From NCBI GenBank assembly GCA_025331565.1, contig JAFREQ010000185.1:86001-150000 (forward strand): DNA of 64,000 nt, written 5' to 3'. The position numbers and the translations under genes were made by a program. Positions 33,601 to 43,800 of the stretch are shown here, in pieces; within the stretch, counting starts at the first letter, position 1; the number at the start of each line of letters is the position of its first letter. This DNA comes from Holacanthus passer. Taxonomy: Eukaryota > Chordata > Actinopteri > Pomacanthidae. The notes beneath the pieces were generated by a model. The model saw only the letters and a list, made by a program, of their open reading frames with translations. It was not told the DNA's origin and made no database searches.

Positions 33601-36600
33601 GGAGGGACAAAGTTCACTTCATTTGTTACTTGAGGATAGTGCCATCCTTTTAAATGATGTTGTAAGTAGTTGATAACTTCCTATGTTTGCTCTTTACATT
33701 AACTAATATATCCACAATGTTTGACAGACGTCACTGAGCATCTGAGAAAGCTGAAATGTAGGACATCACCATTTCGCCATCAGCTTCTACTTCCAACTGC
33801 TTTCAGTCCTTTCACTTCAGCACCCTTAAGCACATAAGCGTAAGTTCCTCTCAGCGCTTATGAGTATTTTCCTGGTGCAGACTGAAGTGTCCATAGCAGA
33901 TAATTCCGATAATTCCTGCTTTATCATTTCTCCGGGTTTAGTCTGTAATTTATTTTATTTAAGTTCTTGTTCACCTGGTCATATGTGAACATTTAGCTAA
34001 CCCAACATGGACCAAAGGCTACTCCTCTAGCCAGCCTCCTCCTAACTAATGTCCGGTCACGGGAACATGAAATGGGTGAAATAAGACTCAGGTTAACTGC
34101 CCGCATCTTCACAGAGACCTGGCTCCATCACAACATCCTGGATCAAGATATTTAACTTGAAAGGTGGACTGATGCTGACAGAACCAAAACACTCCAGGAG
34201 GAGGACGGGGGGAGGTGGACTCTGTCTTTACATCAATGATGTTTGGTGCTCAAACACACTCAAAGTGGAAGGTCAACGTCTGCCCACTGTATTATTATAA
34301 CTATCTGTTGCTGCTGTTTACATTCCCCCAGACGCAAATTCAAAAAATGTCTTACAGAATTATTATCTTAAGTGTATTTATATAAATCTATTCTTATTTT
34401 ATTTTATTCTATTCTACATGAAAATATTTTTTGGATGTTCTGAGTTTTGTGTAGTGTTAAGGGCTTCAACTTAAATGTCATTGTGCAACCCTGTGTTGTA
34501 AAATGACAAGTGAATGACCGTGATTCCTTTAAATTGTTAATGTAAGCACTGAAAGCAGTTGAAGTAGCAGATGAGGTAAAGGACATTGTGATACCTTTTA
34601 GCACTTTCAGTCTCAGCTGAAGTGCTTCAACCTACACGTTTCTCCTTTTACAAAGTGGAAAATGTTCAGAAACAGGACATGTTTTGTTCTACCCTTACAA
34701 TGTCTGTTCAGTCATGTCGTGTTTGTCTGAACAGTTGTTGTTGCCCAGGTGTAACCTCATTGGTCAGCGATGAGCAGTAAAATGTCTGAATACCCACAAT
34801 CCTCTCCTGCTGCCCCTCTGGCTCCCAGCAGCCCCTGCTCTCTGTTCCCATCATCTAGTGATGTAGTGGTGGTCCCAGGAGCTGCTGACAGACAGGATAT
34901 GACATCACAGTGAGAATCTGTACAGAGATGCTACAGCTTCAGTGTGATGATGACTGACATCCAACAGAACCAATCAGCATGGAGTGTCGGGCTAAGGAAG
35001 AGGAGGGAGCTGATCTCAAGTTTTCAACCTGAGACCAACAGAAAAAGTGCATGTGCTCAGTGGAAAGTTTTGATTGGCTCAGAGGTAAACTCTGTTCTTT
35101 GTGTATGTGTTCAGGAAGCTCACGACGGCGAGGTCAACGCCGTGAGGTTCAGCCCCGGATCTCGTCTCCTTGCAACAGGAGGGATGGACCGCAGGGTGAA
35201 ACTGTGGGAGGTTGTCGCTGGTGAGTTCAGGTTGAAAGTACAAGTAACGCAACTTAAACAAGGTCCTACAGTCTTTCTAAAATTTACATGCACAGTACTG
35301 ACTGAGTTACAGTCATGTAAACCAGGGATTAGAGAAAGAAATGTTGACGTGTGAGCATGAACATAACAAAAGAGTGCAGACACCTCCAACCAAAACGTGA
35401 ATGAAACTGAACCTAAAGCCCCATTCATACAGGAAGAAGATCACAGGAGGAGGTGGTGGATGAAACCTTCACAGTGCGGTTTGATAATTCAACTCATTCT
35501 TTAGGACTCATTTAACCCTATAATAGATGTGGACAACAGAGAAAGACTCACTTTAACCACTTGATGAAGGTCCGGCTAAATCCAGCCGTCCCATGGGTGA
35601 TTAATCAGGAACAGCTATATATAGTTGACCTCACATCTACATATAGAACTGGACTTGGAGCCAAGCTCCTAATTGAGAGGGCCTGGACTCTACTTGACTG
35701 AACAGTGCCCACTTGAGGGTCTTAGTCCCAAAGAAACTTGGGTGAGAATGTAAACATGTAGCTCTGACATTCCTGCTGAGAGCTTTCTAACCATTCAGGA
35801 CTCTGTTCAGAGGAGAGTAGTTATGTTCAGTTCTGTTCAGTCTTTAGTATTTACAACTGTTCTGTGTCTCAGGTCGGAATCAGTTAATGAATCTTAACTG
35901 TCGTCTGCTGCTTTGACATCTTATTACTTTTCATCTGTGTGTTATTTGTTCAGGTCGCTGTGAGCCTAAAGGAGCTTTGACTGGCAGTAACGCTGGAATC
36001 ACCAGCATTGAATTTGACAGCGCTGTGAGTCTGTTTTTCTTGGTTTGGTTTTCAATCTTTGGCGTTATATTAAATTATATATTATCTTAATATATGAGAA
36101 TGTACTGAGAACCCTGGTCACGAATGTCGTGGAAATAAAAAACTGATGAGCTTTGATTTATTTTCTCAGTTTATGAGCCAAGGGCTTCGACAGGCTTTGA
36201 GAAGCTGAAACCACAGAATATTCTGCATTCTTGCTCGACAAATGCATGAAAAAATTAATTCATTATCCGAAAAGTTTAAGTCTTACACTCTTGATAAGTA
36301 TTAAGGATGTTTTTGCTCTCACATATAAAATAGAATTATCAATAAAGCGTCTCATACTCGTTGATTGAATGCATTTTGTCTTGTTTTCAGGGCTCATACC
36401 TGCTGGCTGCCTCGAATGACTTTGCCAGTCGGATCTGGACTGTGGACGACTACAGACTGAGGGTGAGTCTCTCACACTGTGTCAGACACTGAACCTTTAC
36501 CTGCCTAGAACAAGTACAAGTAGATCAGAAGTGGGAGAATAGCCCTTTTTTCAGAAATAAGTTCTCATTCAACAAGCTCTGAAAATATAGTATCTGCTGG

Positions 36601-39600
36601 ATCTGTCAGAATCAACAGACTCAGAAGAGAGAGGAAGAATGAGGAAATAGTATAAAAAAAAAAAAAAAAAAGATCATTTTAGTATTTATATTGTGAGCGA
36701 CTTGACACTTAAAATCAGTTAAAGTAGAACGTAGAAAGTGATTATTTTCATTGTCAACTAACTGACAAATTATTTTCTTGATGAATCGTTTGGTTTAAAA
36801 AGTGACAGAAGACAATACAAAAATATCTTAGAGTTCTTAACATCTTGTTTTGGTCCAATATTCCAAAACACAAAGAGGTTCAGTTTACTGAAAAGTTTTG
36901 ATATTTGGAAACAGACCTGAAGCTGCATCAAGTGAACATTTGGCATGAATTGGAATGGTGTTTCTATCTTTACTTAGTTTTCTTTGAAGTAAGTGATTGT
37001 TCTTGTGTTGGGACCTTTCAGAAGGTTTATCTAGAAACACGTTAAAATGAGTTCAGTTCTTCATCATGTTCCAGGAACTGAAATGACCTCAGCTGGGAAC
37101 AAAGGGAGCAGATAATCACCAAGCAAGGTCGGCTGTGTTAACAAATCTGTTGATGGTTCACTGATCGTCAGTCTTGGTCAGTGATGTGATGTAAAAGGTC
37201 TGAACCTCAGGTCCCCCCTGTCAGCCATTTTAGTTCCCAGCAGCCCCTGCGCTCTGCTTCCATCATGCTCTAGTGATGTAGTGGTGGTCCCAGGAGCTGC
37301 TGACAAACAGGATGTGACATCACGGTGTGAGTCTGTACAGAGATCCTACAGGCTCAGTGTGATGATAACCGACATCCAACAGAACCAATCTGCATGGAAC
37401 ATCAGGTTGAAGAGGCGGGGCATGAGTGCTGATCTCACTCTACTCCTGAGACCATAAAGACACAACCGAGTGTCATCAACAGAAATGTTCCGTGACACGT
37501 GTCTGTCTCTCTCTATCTCTCTCTTTCTTTCTTTGTCTGTCTCTCTCTCTCTCCCTCTTTCTCTGTCTGTCTGTCTATCTGTATGGACAAAGAGATGATT
37601 GTAGTATCTATAGTAATCTGTGTGTGTGTGTGTGTGTCCTCCAGCACACCTTAACAGGTCACAGTGGGAAAGTGCTGTCAGCTCGCTTCCTATTGGACAA
37701 CGCTCGGATCGTCTCTGGGAGCTACGATAGAACGCTCAAACTGTGGGACCTGCGCAGTAAAGTCTGTACGTGATTGGACAGTTTTTACATGTTTCCTTGG
37801 ACCTGGGACCAGGTGTACAGGTCTGATAGAGCAGCTCTTTGTGAACTGTACTTTACGGAGTACTTTCTGTACTCCAACAAACATTCATAGTTTCAGTCAC
37901 TGACTCTGCAGCATGAACATTGTGTTTGACTGAGGTCGTCTTGTTATCATGGGTTAGTACACTGTGACCTCACTGTTTCCACCTGTCAACCACCTGCTGT
38001 CTCCCCTGTTCAGGTATGAAGACTGTGTTTGCTGGTTCCAGTTGTAATGACATCGTGTGCACGGAGCAGTGCGTCATGAGTGGACACTTTGATAAGAAAG
38101 TTCGGTTCTGGGACATCAGGTCAGTGAGTCCACTTCACTTCCTTTAGAAGACCACCTCCTGATGTGGTCGGATCTCATACCGATTACAGTCTGTTTTTCT
38201 GCTGTAACATGAGTTTTCACGGATCCAGATCATGGATCCAGACACTGATCACATGTTCGTCTCAGGTGGAGATTAGCTCAAAACATCAGATATCAACTTA
38301 AACATGTCGTCTCACACACAGATCCTTAAAACATCTTGGAAGACCTGCAATTTGTTTCCATCTGCTAGGTGGTTACATGAGCTGAACCTTTTCATCAGCA
38401 TCCCTGAAATCCAGTTGAAATCATCGTTAAGTAAATGCTGTAAGCGTGTGTGTCTGTCTGTGTCAGAGCGGAGAGTATAGTCCGGGAGCTGGAGCTGCTG
38501 GGCAGAGTGACGTCTCTGGACTTGAACCACGACCGCACTGAGCTGCTCACCTGCTCCAGAGACGACCTGGTGAAGATCATCGACCTGCGCAGCAACGCTG
38601 TCAGACAGACCTTCAGGTGAGTTCATGTCTATGAGCTGCAGATCCGCCATGTTTCAGGTCACTTTTCCAAAAGGAAACAAACCTTCAGTTGAACAGAGAC
38701 TCGACTCTGAGCTGAGACCAGAGAGCTGGATCAGCAAACTGCTTTTGGTGATATCTCGTCTTCTTCTGAACAAAGTCGATGACGAAGAAGCCTAATTAAA
38801 AATGTACCTGTGAGCCAGCACCTGACTACAACACGTGTGTGAACTCCCCCCGAACATCTGTTCCTGTTTCTTAACAAATCACACGTGTGTGTTTGTGTTT
38901 TGTTTTGTTTTTTTCAGTGCTCAGGGCTTCAAGTGTGGAGCTGACTGGACCAGAGTCACCTTCAGGTGAGTTGAAAATGGAAATGGAATGGAATGTGACC
39001 ATGTGAAGCATCACTGACAGACTGAACAGCAGCTTTCAGCTCTTCAGTGTTCTACACATCATTTCATCATTGTCACTGGTGCTGATTAATATGATAAAAT
39101 ATCTCACAGATTTTAGTGAATGTTGTTTGAAATATGTTGAAAGTATTTAGTCTTTATAGGCTGTTGTTAATGGAACATGGAACAAACATCCTGTTTTCAT
39201 TCATTAATTCTCATCACTTCTAATTTGCTGTTGAATTGCTGTCAGTGACACTCAGCACTTTACAGATGTTTCACATTAAAAGCCTCCATATGAGGGAGGA
39301 TTCTGCCTTTCTTGTTTAATAAATTATAAATTTATTACATACATTTATGAACCACCAAAAAATCTTCAAGGGCCACTTACTTTTAACTGCATCTCACAGT
39401 CTTCAGCAGAGAAGGCTTTTAAAGTGAAACGTCTGCAGGAAGTGTGAGTGTCAATGAGAGCAGTTTAACAGCAGTCGTGATGAGAATGATTCAGTGAATG
39501 AGAACGGGGTGATTATTAACAAGGCACAGGTGAGTCTCACATGAAACAAACTTTATACTGAATTTTTTTTCTGAGTAAAGTCTGGAGGTGACACGTTGAC

Positions 39601-40312
39601 ATGACATGTTTGTGTGTTGTGTTCAGTCCTGACGGCAGCTATGTGGCGGGAGGATCAGCTGATGGAGCTCTGTACGTCTGGAACGTCCTGACGGGAAAAG
39701 TGGACCGAACACTGGACCGAAACCACAAGTAAGAACCAAACTGCTCCCAGAGACTTCACAAGGAAGCAGATGTGACAGGCTCACCTGCAACATGTCATCA
39801 AGTCTAACAAGAAATAACATCACACAGCACAAGTGTCTTCAGCCTGTTGTTGACCTGTTACCTGATCACATGATTGATGTATCACATGACTACTTGAACG
39901 GCGCCACTTGTAGTGGTCAACCAGAAAATCCTCTCGTGTCTCGGCACTTCCTCTCAGCTTTAGAGTTGAAAGCATCTTCGGCTCATCTTTAGCTCATCGA
40001 TTTGGTTCAGACTGAGCGCTGACAGGATTCATCCAGCTGATGGATGGACGACGGACGGATGGTCACTCACTCACTCACTCACTCAAATGTGATAAATGTC
40101 CTGCAGTGAAAAGGGCCACAGTGCAGCTGAGACCTGGAACATGTTGGTTTGTCATCTGCAAGAATGTAGAACAACAGAATTATTCACTTAAACCTCTTGT
40201 TGTTGTTTGTGTCTGCAGCTCTGCCATCAACTCAGTGTCCTGGTCACCTTCAGGAGCTTACGTCGCGAGCGTGGAGAAGGGCAGCAAGGCCATCCTGTGG
40301 TCGGACATGTGA
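17692..40312 (+). CDS. atg16l1: atg16l1 (autophagy-related 16-like 1), about 20 coding exons
   Basis: Exons: 17692-17797, 18689-18782, 18966-19047, 20306-20379, 20460-20529, 28355-28536, 28616-28681, 28786-28872, 29608-29667, 29791-29835, 33084-33186, 35115-35220, 35954-36024, 36391-36462, 37645-37765, 38014-38119, 38467-38616, 38918-38965, 39627-39728, 40219-40312. The sum is 1839 nt, 612 aa (human 607). The N-terminal helix (WKRHISEQLKLRDRVQRQAF) binds ATG5. A coiled coil covers roughly residues 75-230, including QEEL/TELHKKRGE and DEYDALQITFSALEEKLRKT. The WIPI2/FIP200-binding stretch (KLQKELADAAKEPLPV) follows. Seven WD repeats start near residue 324 (EAHDGEVNAVRFSPGSRLLA) and end ILWSDM. 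The ATG12-ATG5-ATG16L1 complex directs LC3 lipidation at phagophores. The exon 3 acceptor at 18965 was chosen for phase. Exon 10 (45 nt) is a probable cassette exon. Introns host three scaRNAs. Confidence 0.97.
18570..18660. repeat. (TG)n followed by (CCGT)n microsatellite
   Basis: (TG)n to about 18614, then CCGT repeats to about 18634 and a mixed GT tail, shortly before atg16l1 exon 2. Confidence 0.95.
22285..22475 (+). mobile_element. Short plus-strand insert with LINE-type tail inside LINE copy A
   Basis: The insert begins near AGAAGAAGAAGACCCTTTAT and ends GTGGGACGAATAAAGGTTTA plus TTATC repeats. It interrupts the minus-strand LINE frame and is opposite in orientation, so it is a later, nested insertion. 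It carries AATAAA at 22449-22454 in sense with atg16l1. Confidence 0.65.
22480..22690. repeat. Dispersed teleost repeat (GGTGCCTTGCTCAGGGGCAC type)
   Basis: It contains GGTGCCTTGCTCAGGGGCAC and, downstream, TCGAACTAGCGACCTTCCAG, a pairing seen in common fish interspersed repeats. It lies within LINE copy A. Confidence 0.5.
23480..25193 (-). mobile_element. LINE copy B, reverse-transcriptase half, antisense
   Basis: RT core: LDPLQFAYQLGTGVDDAVIY, FFDFSSAFNTIRPSLL (25193-24873), GAPQGTVFSPFLFTLYTSDF (24869-24735), then KTKELVIDFRQKIPQTAPVN and YKYLGVHLNNKLDW (24663-24223). The C-terminus is at 24338-24042 (CWGGGSTERDRKRLNKLVRR). The tail at 23482-23530 reads AAGATAAGATAAGATGGC, then TTTATTGATCCCCCTCAGGG. 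Several frameshifts make it non-functional. It is 5'-truncated at about 25193. Confidence 0.9.
23837..24012 (+). mobile_element. Short interspersed insert with 12-bp target-site duplication, nested in LINE copy B
   Basis: Flanked by an exact 12-bp direct repeat, AGCAGAAATGCA, at 23837-23848 and 24001-24012. Inside are (CATC)n, then CACCGCTTAATCCTCTGCAG, GGGTCGCGGGGGGGCTGGAG and CACCCTGGACAGGTCGCCAG. This looks like a common teleost retroelement end, possibly RTE-type (family uncertain). Confidence 0.8.
25550..25832 (+). ncRNA. scarna5/6-like: U87/U88-like composite C/D-H/ACA scaRNA, copy 1 (SCARNA5/6 family)
   Basis: A terminal stem GAAGGTC (25550-25556) pairs with GACCTTC (25826-25832). The C box GTGATGA is at 25558-25564 and the D box CTGA at 25822-25825. 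An internal guide AGTAAAAGG (25567-25575) precedes a D' box CTGA (25577-25580). The guide is complementary to CCUUUUACU, the loop I of U5 snRNA, and the fifth base before D' faces U5 U41. The interior holds H/ACA-like hairpins, including a perfect inverted repeat TGAGTCTGTA/TACAGACTCA (25706-25734) and a CAGCAGC/GCTGCTG pair. Human U87 and U88 are scaRNAs of about 270 nt hosted in ATG16L1 introns and guide U5 Um41 (recalled), matching length, host and target. It lies in sense in intron 5 and should be released by debranching and trimming. Confidence 0.9.
26480..27885 (-). mobile_element. LINE copy B2: endonuclease part joined to a 3' end, RT deleted
   Basis: Right to left: 5' region and endonuclease start (LLLANVRSLDNKMDKLRTRI; 27885-27430), a nested tail (27329-27371), more endonuclease (CRPLYPPREFSTVFMLVIYI; 27257-27100), linker (KVWNEETDRVLQDCFGSTDW; 27040-26850), then directly the C-terminal end (about 26800-26720, including RTTRLANSFYSQAIK in another frame). 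The whole RT domain is missing. The AT/GT-rich 3' part (26480-26700) repeats AATGTAAACAGTGGTATTGC. Confidence 0.82.
29791..29835 (+). CDS. atg16l1: atg16l1 candidate alternative cassette exon (45 nt)
   Basis: Flanked by CTGTCTGCAG and GTGAAG, in phase, encoding VSECVQPGLIPPHS between NIFG and RRTANSF. Skipping it joins FG directly to RRTANSF, which matches the human FGRRSVSSF junction, so inclusion is likely alternative. The exon sequence has no clear human match. Confidence 0.5.
29990..30655. mobile_element. Teleost dispersed repeat with a second repeat nested inside
   Basis: The outer element runs from TATCTCGACAACTATTGGGT through CCATCATCAGG and ACTAATGACATTCC to CAGCATGTTAGCATTGTCAT. An unrelated block at about 30056-30365, starting GGACTGCAACTAGCAATTAT and ending ATTAATCATTTCAGGCC, interrupts it. 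The block ends are roughly inverted-repeat related, which suggests a non-autonomous DNA transposon. The outer motif set is one I recognise as abundant in fish genomes. Confidence 0.55.
31303..31354 (+). mobile_element. LINE 3'-end fragment in sense in atg16l1 intron 10
   Basis: AAATTTCCCCACTGTGGGAC, then GAATAAAGG and TTATC repeats. AATAAA lies at 31327-31332 in transcript orientation. Confidence 0.7.
34010..34330 (+). mobile_element. LINE endonuclease fragment, sense, atg16l1 intron 11
   Basis: Translation in pieces gives ARIFTETWLHHNILDQDI and, after frameshifts, RTKTLQEEDGGR and YINDVWCSNTLKVEGQR, matching the IFTETWL...YIND.WC order of CR1/L2 endonuclease domains. An in-frame stop and frameshifts show it is dead. 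Only this domain remains. Confidence 0.75.
34760..35038 (+). ncRNA. scarna5/6-like: U87/U88-like composite scaRNA, copy 2, atg16l1 intron 11
   Basis: Stem TTGGTC (34760-34765) pairs with GACCAA (35033-35038). C box GCGATGA is at 34767-34773 and D box CTGA at 35029-35032. The guide AGTAAAATG (34776-34784) before D' CTGA (34786-34789) matches U5 loop I except for one mismatch, T at 34783 opposite C39. Long blocks match copy 1, for example AGCTGATCTCAAGTTTTCAA and GATGATGACTGACATCCAAC. It ends 76 bp upstream of exon 12, so the C/D-like ends must fold close to the 3' splice site. Confidence 0.82.
37174..37455 (+). ncRNA. scarna5/6-like: U87/U88-like composite scaRNA, copy 3, atg16l1 intron 14
   Basis: Stem TGGTC/GACCA lies around C box GTGATGT (37181-37187) and D box CTGA (37446-37449). 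The C box departs from RTGATGA at its last base. The guide GTAAAAGG (37191-37198) with D' CTGA (37200-37203) keeps eight pairs to U5 C38-C45, again facing U41. The inner hairpin TGAGTCTGTA/TACAGGCTCA retains pairing through one G-U. Its 3' third differs most from copies 1 and 2. It ends about 190 bp before exon 15. Confidence 0.8.
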
Positions 40313-40760
40313 TCGCCTAAAGTGTGTAACAGCCTGGTGATGTGGACTGCAGGAGGGTGGAGACAGAGACACTGTCCACCTGACGTTTGTGGGTTGGATG
40401 ATCAAGGATTTGGTGGAGCTCCTCTTTTGTTGAACTCATCAGCTGATAGACTGAATCAGACATGTATCCAGCTGCTTGTTGTTCTGCCTTCACGTTGAAC
40501 ATGAAAACCGCTTCAGACTCATGTTTACGTTTTATCTTTTCGGGTGCGTTAAGAAGATTTTAATGTTCCAGGAAACAAACTGCGGTCACACAAACTTAAA
40601 CTTTAAAACTTCATCCAGCTGGAAGTAAAAGAGGATTCAAGAGTTCATAAAATCGAGTCTTTAACAGTGAACAGAATAAGCACCTGAAAGATGAATGAAA
40701 AACCGTCCTCACTAATGTGTGTCTGTGTGTGTGCAACCAGAATAAACTCGGAATAATATC
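40313..40760 (+). other. atg16l1: atg16l1 3' UTR with poly(A) signal
   Basis: Follows TGA at 40310-40312. AATAAA at 40741-40746 is the first canonical signal. Confidence 0.7.
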
Positions 40761-41223
40761 TGGTGATGTTTCACTCTAAAACTCTTCAAATGCTGATTTT
40801 TCTCCTTATTTGTGGAGTGAAACTGATTTTTTTCTTAGAGAGGAAATCAGTTGGGGTTTTTTAAAAAAAAATCTTTTCTACATGTGAATGTCGAGTGTCT
40901 GAGTGTTTGTTTACTTCCTGTTGGGTGTCCGTTTCAGTGCACTCAAGTGTCCAGTAAGTGTCCCTCAGGAGCTCACAGTTGAGGACTCCCTTCAGCTGGT
41001 AAATTGTTGTTGAGCTGGCGGTTTATGGTTGAACAGTTGCTGTCACGTTCTTTGTGTTGAAATGATTCAACAGTGAAATATCGTCCACCTGCTCTTTGGA
41101 TGAACTGAACCCCTGAAATAATGCTGAGATGTGCACTGAAAAGCAAAGAGAAGAAGAAAATAACATGTCTGTGCTTCCTGGTCTTTATGTTTATATGGTC
41201 TGGTCTTTGTATTTATTTAAATC

Positions 41224-41290
41224 AGTGGTTCCCAACGTCAGGGCCTCCTGAAGAGTCTCAGTATCAGTCTGAGGGGCCACAAGATGATTC
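41224..41290 (+). mobile_element. Possible hAT-type terminal fragment
   Basis: CAGTGGTTCCCAACGTCAGG followed by GGCCTCCTGAAGAGTC and TGAGGGGCCACA resembles the CAGTGGTTCTCAAC ends of hAT/Charlie-type elements. No matching far end was identified. Confidence 0.45.
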
Positions 41291-41299
41291 ATTTATTCT

Positions 41300-43800
41300 A
41301 TTTTTATATTTATTTTTGGTGTGTTAAGAATACAATTATAAAAGTTACACAGTGCAATTTACAAGTACTTCAGAAAAGTAAGCTTAAAAAAAAATCAGTG
41401 AGTCTACAAGTAGTAGTATAGAAGAGAGGTGCACGATTAGTGCAAAGAACAACGTGACCAGATGAAGTGCAAACAGATCAGGAACTACACGTAAACTACT
41501 ACATTTTGAGTCCAGTGTTTTCTCTGCCAGACTGAGCTGCAGAGTTAAGCAGTCTTATGGCTTGTGGCAGGAAAGATTTCCTGTATCTGTCCTCGTGACA
41601 GCGGAGCTGAATCAGCCTGTTGGAGAACGAGCTCTGCTGTCTGTCCAGCAGCTGGTGGAGAGGGTGGTCAGGTTTGTCCAGTGTCTTCCTCTCAACACAG
41701 CCTCGAAAGTGTCCGATAACTGAACCGGCCTTTTTAATCAGTTTGTTGAGTCTGTTTGTGTTTCCAGCTGCGATGCTACTTCCCCAGCAGTACAAGGCAC
41801 TGGCGACAATTGACTGGTAGAATATTTCCAACATTCCGCTGCACACATTGAAGGATCTCAGGGGAGTGTGCTCCCCTTCTTATATACAGCTTCAGTGTTC
41901 TCTATGAAAGATATGGATTTCAGTGTCTCTGCCGGCTTCTGGGTCCAGACGTCTCCGCAGCCAGTGGCCGGAGTGAAGCCTCACTGTTGGACACACAGTG
42001 TATAAGTGTAGGCTACACAACACATCTGTCCTCAGTGTTAATGATCGGGACGATTAATACACACCTTGATAGAATATTTGTATATTTCATCCTGACCTGT
42101 TGTTAGAGTGAAGTTCTTGTTAACAGCAGCTTTACATTCATACAGGTCGGTCTACAGCCGAGGAGCTTTAGGAGCAGATCTTCATTCATTAACACAGAGG
42201 AACGGCTCAGTTTCACAGATGGAGCCATGTGGAGGCTGGAACTGAATTATCCTCATTGGTTTCAGATTATTTAGATTTAGGCTGTTTTACGTGTCCTTAC
42301 ATCTCAATCATATTACAAATAAAAGAAGAGTCCGTAAGACAAAATAGAGACAAGAACATTCAACTAATGAATTTACTGTGTCTGCAGTCAACAAGCCTTC
42401 CTGACTCTGTTGGTCTCCACGGTTCATTTAGCCATTAACGTTTCTTTAAACTCCTTATATTCTGACATTGTCAAAGTGAAAAACACGGAACATGAGTCAT
42501 CATGCAGGAAACTGTCTGCGCTGCTTAACACGCCTCTTTTATGAGAACGTGCACAAACTTCAATTAAGTTAACACGGACTCAACAAACCAACATCTGAAT
42601 CACTCTCGTAGTCGTAGTACCGATTAACATCAGCTGAGACAACCAGAGTTTGTCAACCCTGACTTTCCTTGATAACACTGAGTTAAATTGGAGTAGATTA
42701 AACTCCCTTCCTTTTACAGGCCTCTGCAATTTGTCAATGTGGTCACCAAGGTACTTATAGTCTTCCACCATGTCCACCTCCTCTCCCAGGATACACAGGG
42801 GCTGTGTCGGAGTCCTCTTCCTCCTGAAGTCGATCACCACTTCCTTAGTCTTGGCCACATTCAGGTGCAGGTGATTTCTTCCGGACCACTCCACAACATA
42901 ATCCACCAGTGATCTGTACTACCCCTCCTGCCCGTCCTTAATACACCCAACCACTGCAGAATTATCCAAGAACTTCTGCAAGTGGCACGACCCAGTGCTG
43001 TACTGGAAGTCAGAGGTGTACAGGGTGAACAGAAATGGAGACAGAACAGTCCCCTGTGGAGCTCCTGTGCTACTCACCAGCGTATCAGACAGAGTGCTGC
43101 CCAATCAGACAAAATGTGGTCTGTCTGTCAGGTAGTCAGTGATCCAGGAGCTAGTGGGCATATCGCACTCATCACATGCAGCTTCTCACTGAGTAGCTGT
43201 GGCTGGATGGTGTTGAATGCGCTAGAAAAGTCAAAGAATGTGATCCTCACAGTGCATCCACTTCCATCCAGATGAGACTGAGCTCTCTGCAGCAGGTAGA
43301 TGACAGCTTCATCTACTCCCACATGAGATTGGTAAGCAAACTGCAGAGGGTCCAGTGATGATTTCACCTGCGGTCTGAGGTGTGCCAGGACCAGCCTCTC
43401 CAGCACCTTCATCACATGCGATGTCAAGGCAACTGGTCGGTAGTTATTAAGTCCAGATGGAGTCGATCTCTTGGGGACAGGAACCAAGCAGGACGTCTTC
43501 CACAGCTCTGGAACCTTCTCCTGACTCAGACTCATGTTGAACAGGTGACACAGGATAGAAGACAGCTGATCTATGTAGGTCCTCAGAACCCTTGTGCTGA
43601 TACCATCAGGGCCTGCAGTCTTGCCTTGGTGGAGTCTCTCCAGCTGCCTCTTCACCTGGCCAGTCATCACAGTCGAGCTGGGGAGGTTGCTCATTGAAGG
43701 TGGGGAGGGTCGAGTCCACAGTGCTCACCGGGGGGCAAGCATTGCTCATAGCTCATTTGCTCTCTCAATGCTGCCATCTGGCTGCCTGTCTCACCTTAAA
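41300..43800 (-). mobile_element. LINE copy C (same family as copy A), between atg16l1 and sag
   Basis: Right to left: RT start (KTAGPDGISTRVLRTYIDQL, NNYRPVALTSHVMKVLERLV, LDPLQFAYQSHVGVDEAVIY, FFDFSSAFNTIQPQLLSEKL; 43694-43128), catalytic-loop region (GAPQGTVLSPFLFTLYTSDF; 43104-42919), KTKEVVIDFRRKRTP (42906-42700) and C-terminal part (CWGSSIAAGNTNRLNKLIKK, FLPQAIRLLN; 41846-41499). A stretch at about 41880-42600 is not LINE-like and seems inserted. The RT segment is the longest open LINE frame here (188 codons), but the element is broken overall. Confidence 0.9.

Noticed and set aside
43128..43694. 188-codon minus-strand frame as a host gene
   Set aside because: It contains LINE reverse-transcriptase motifs and is followed by frameshifts; it is a decayed element.
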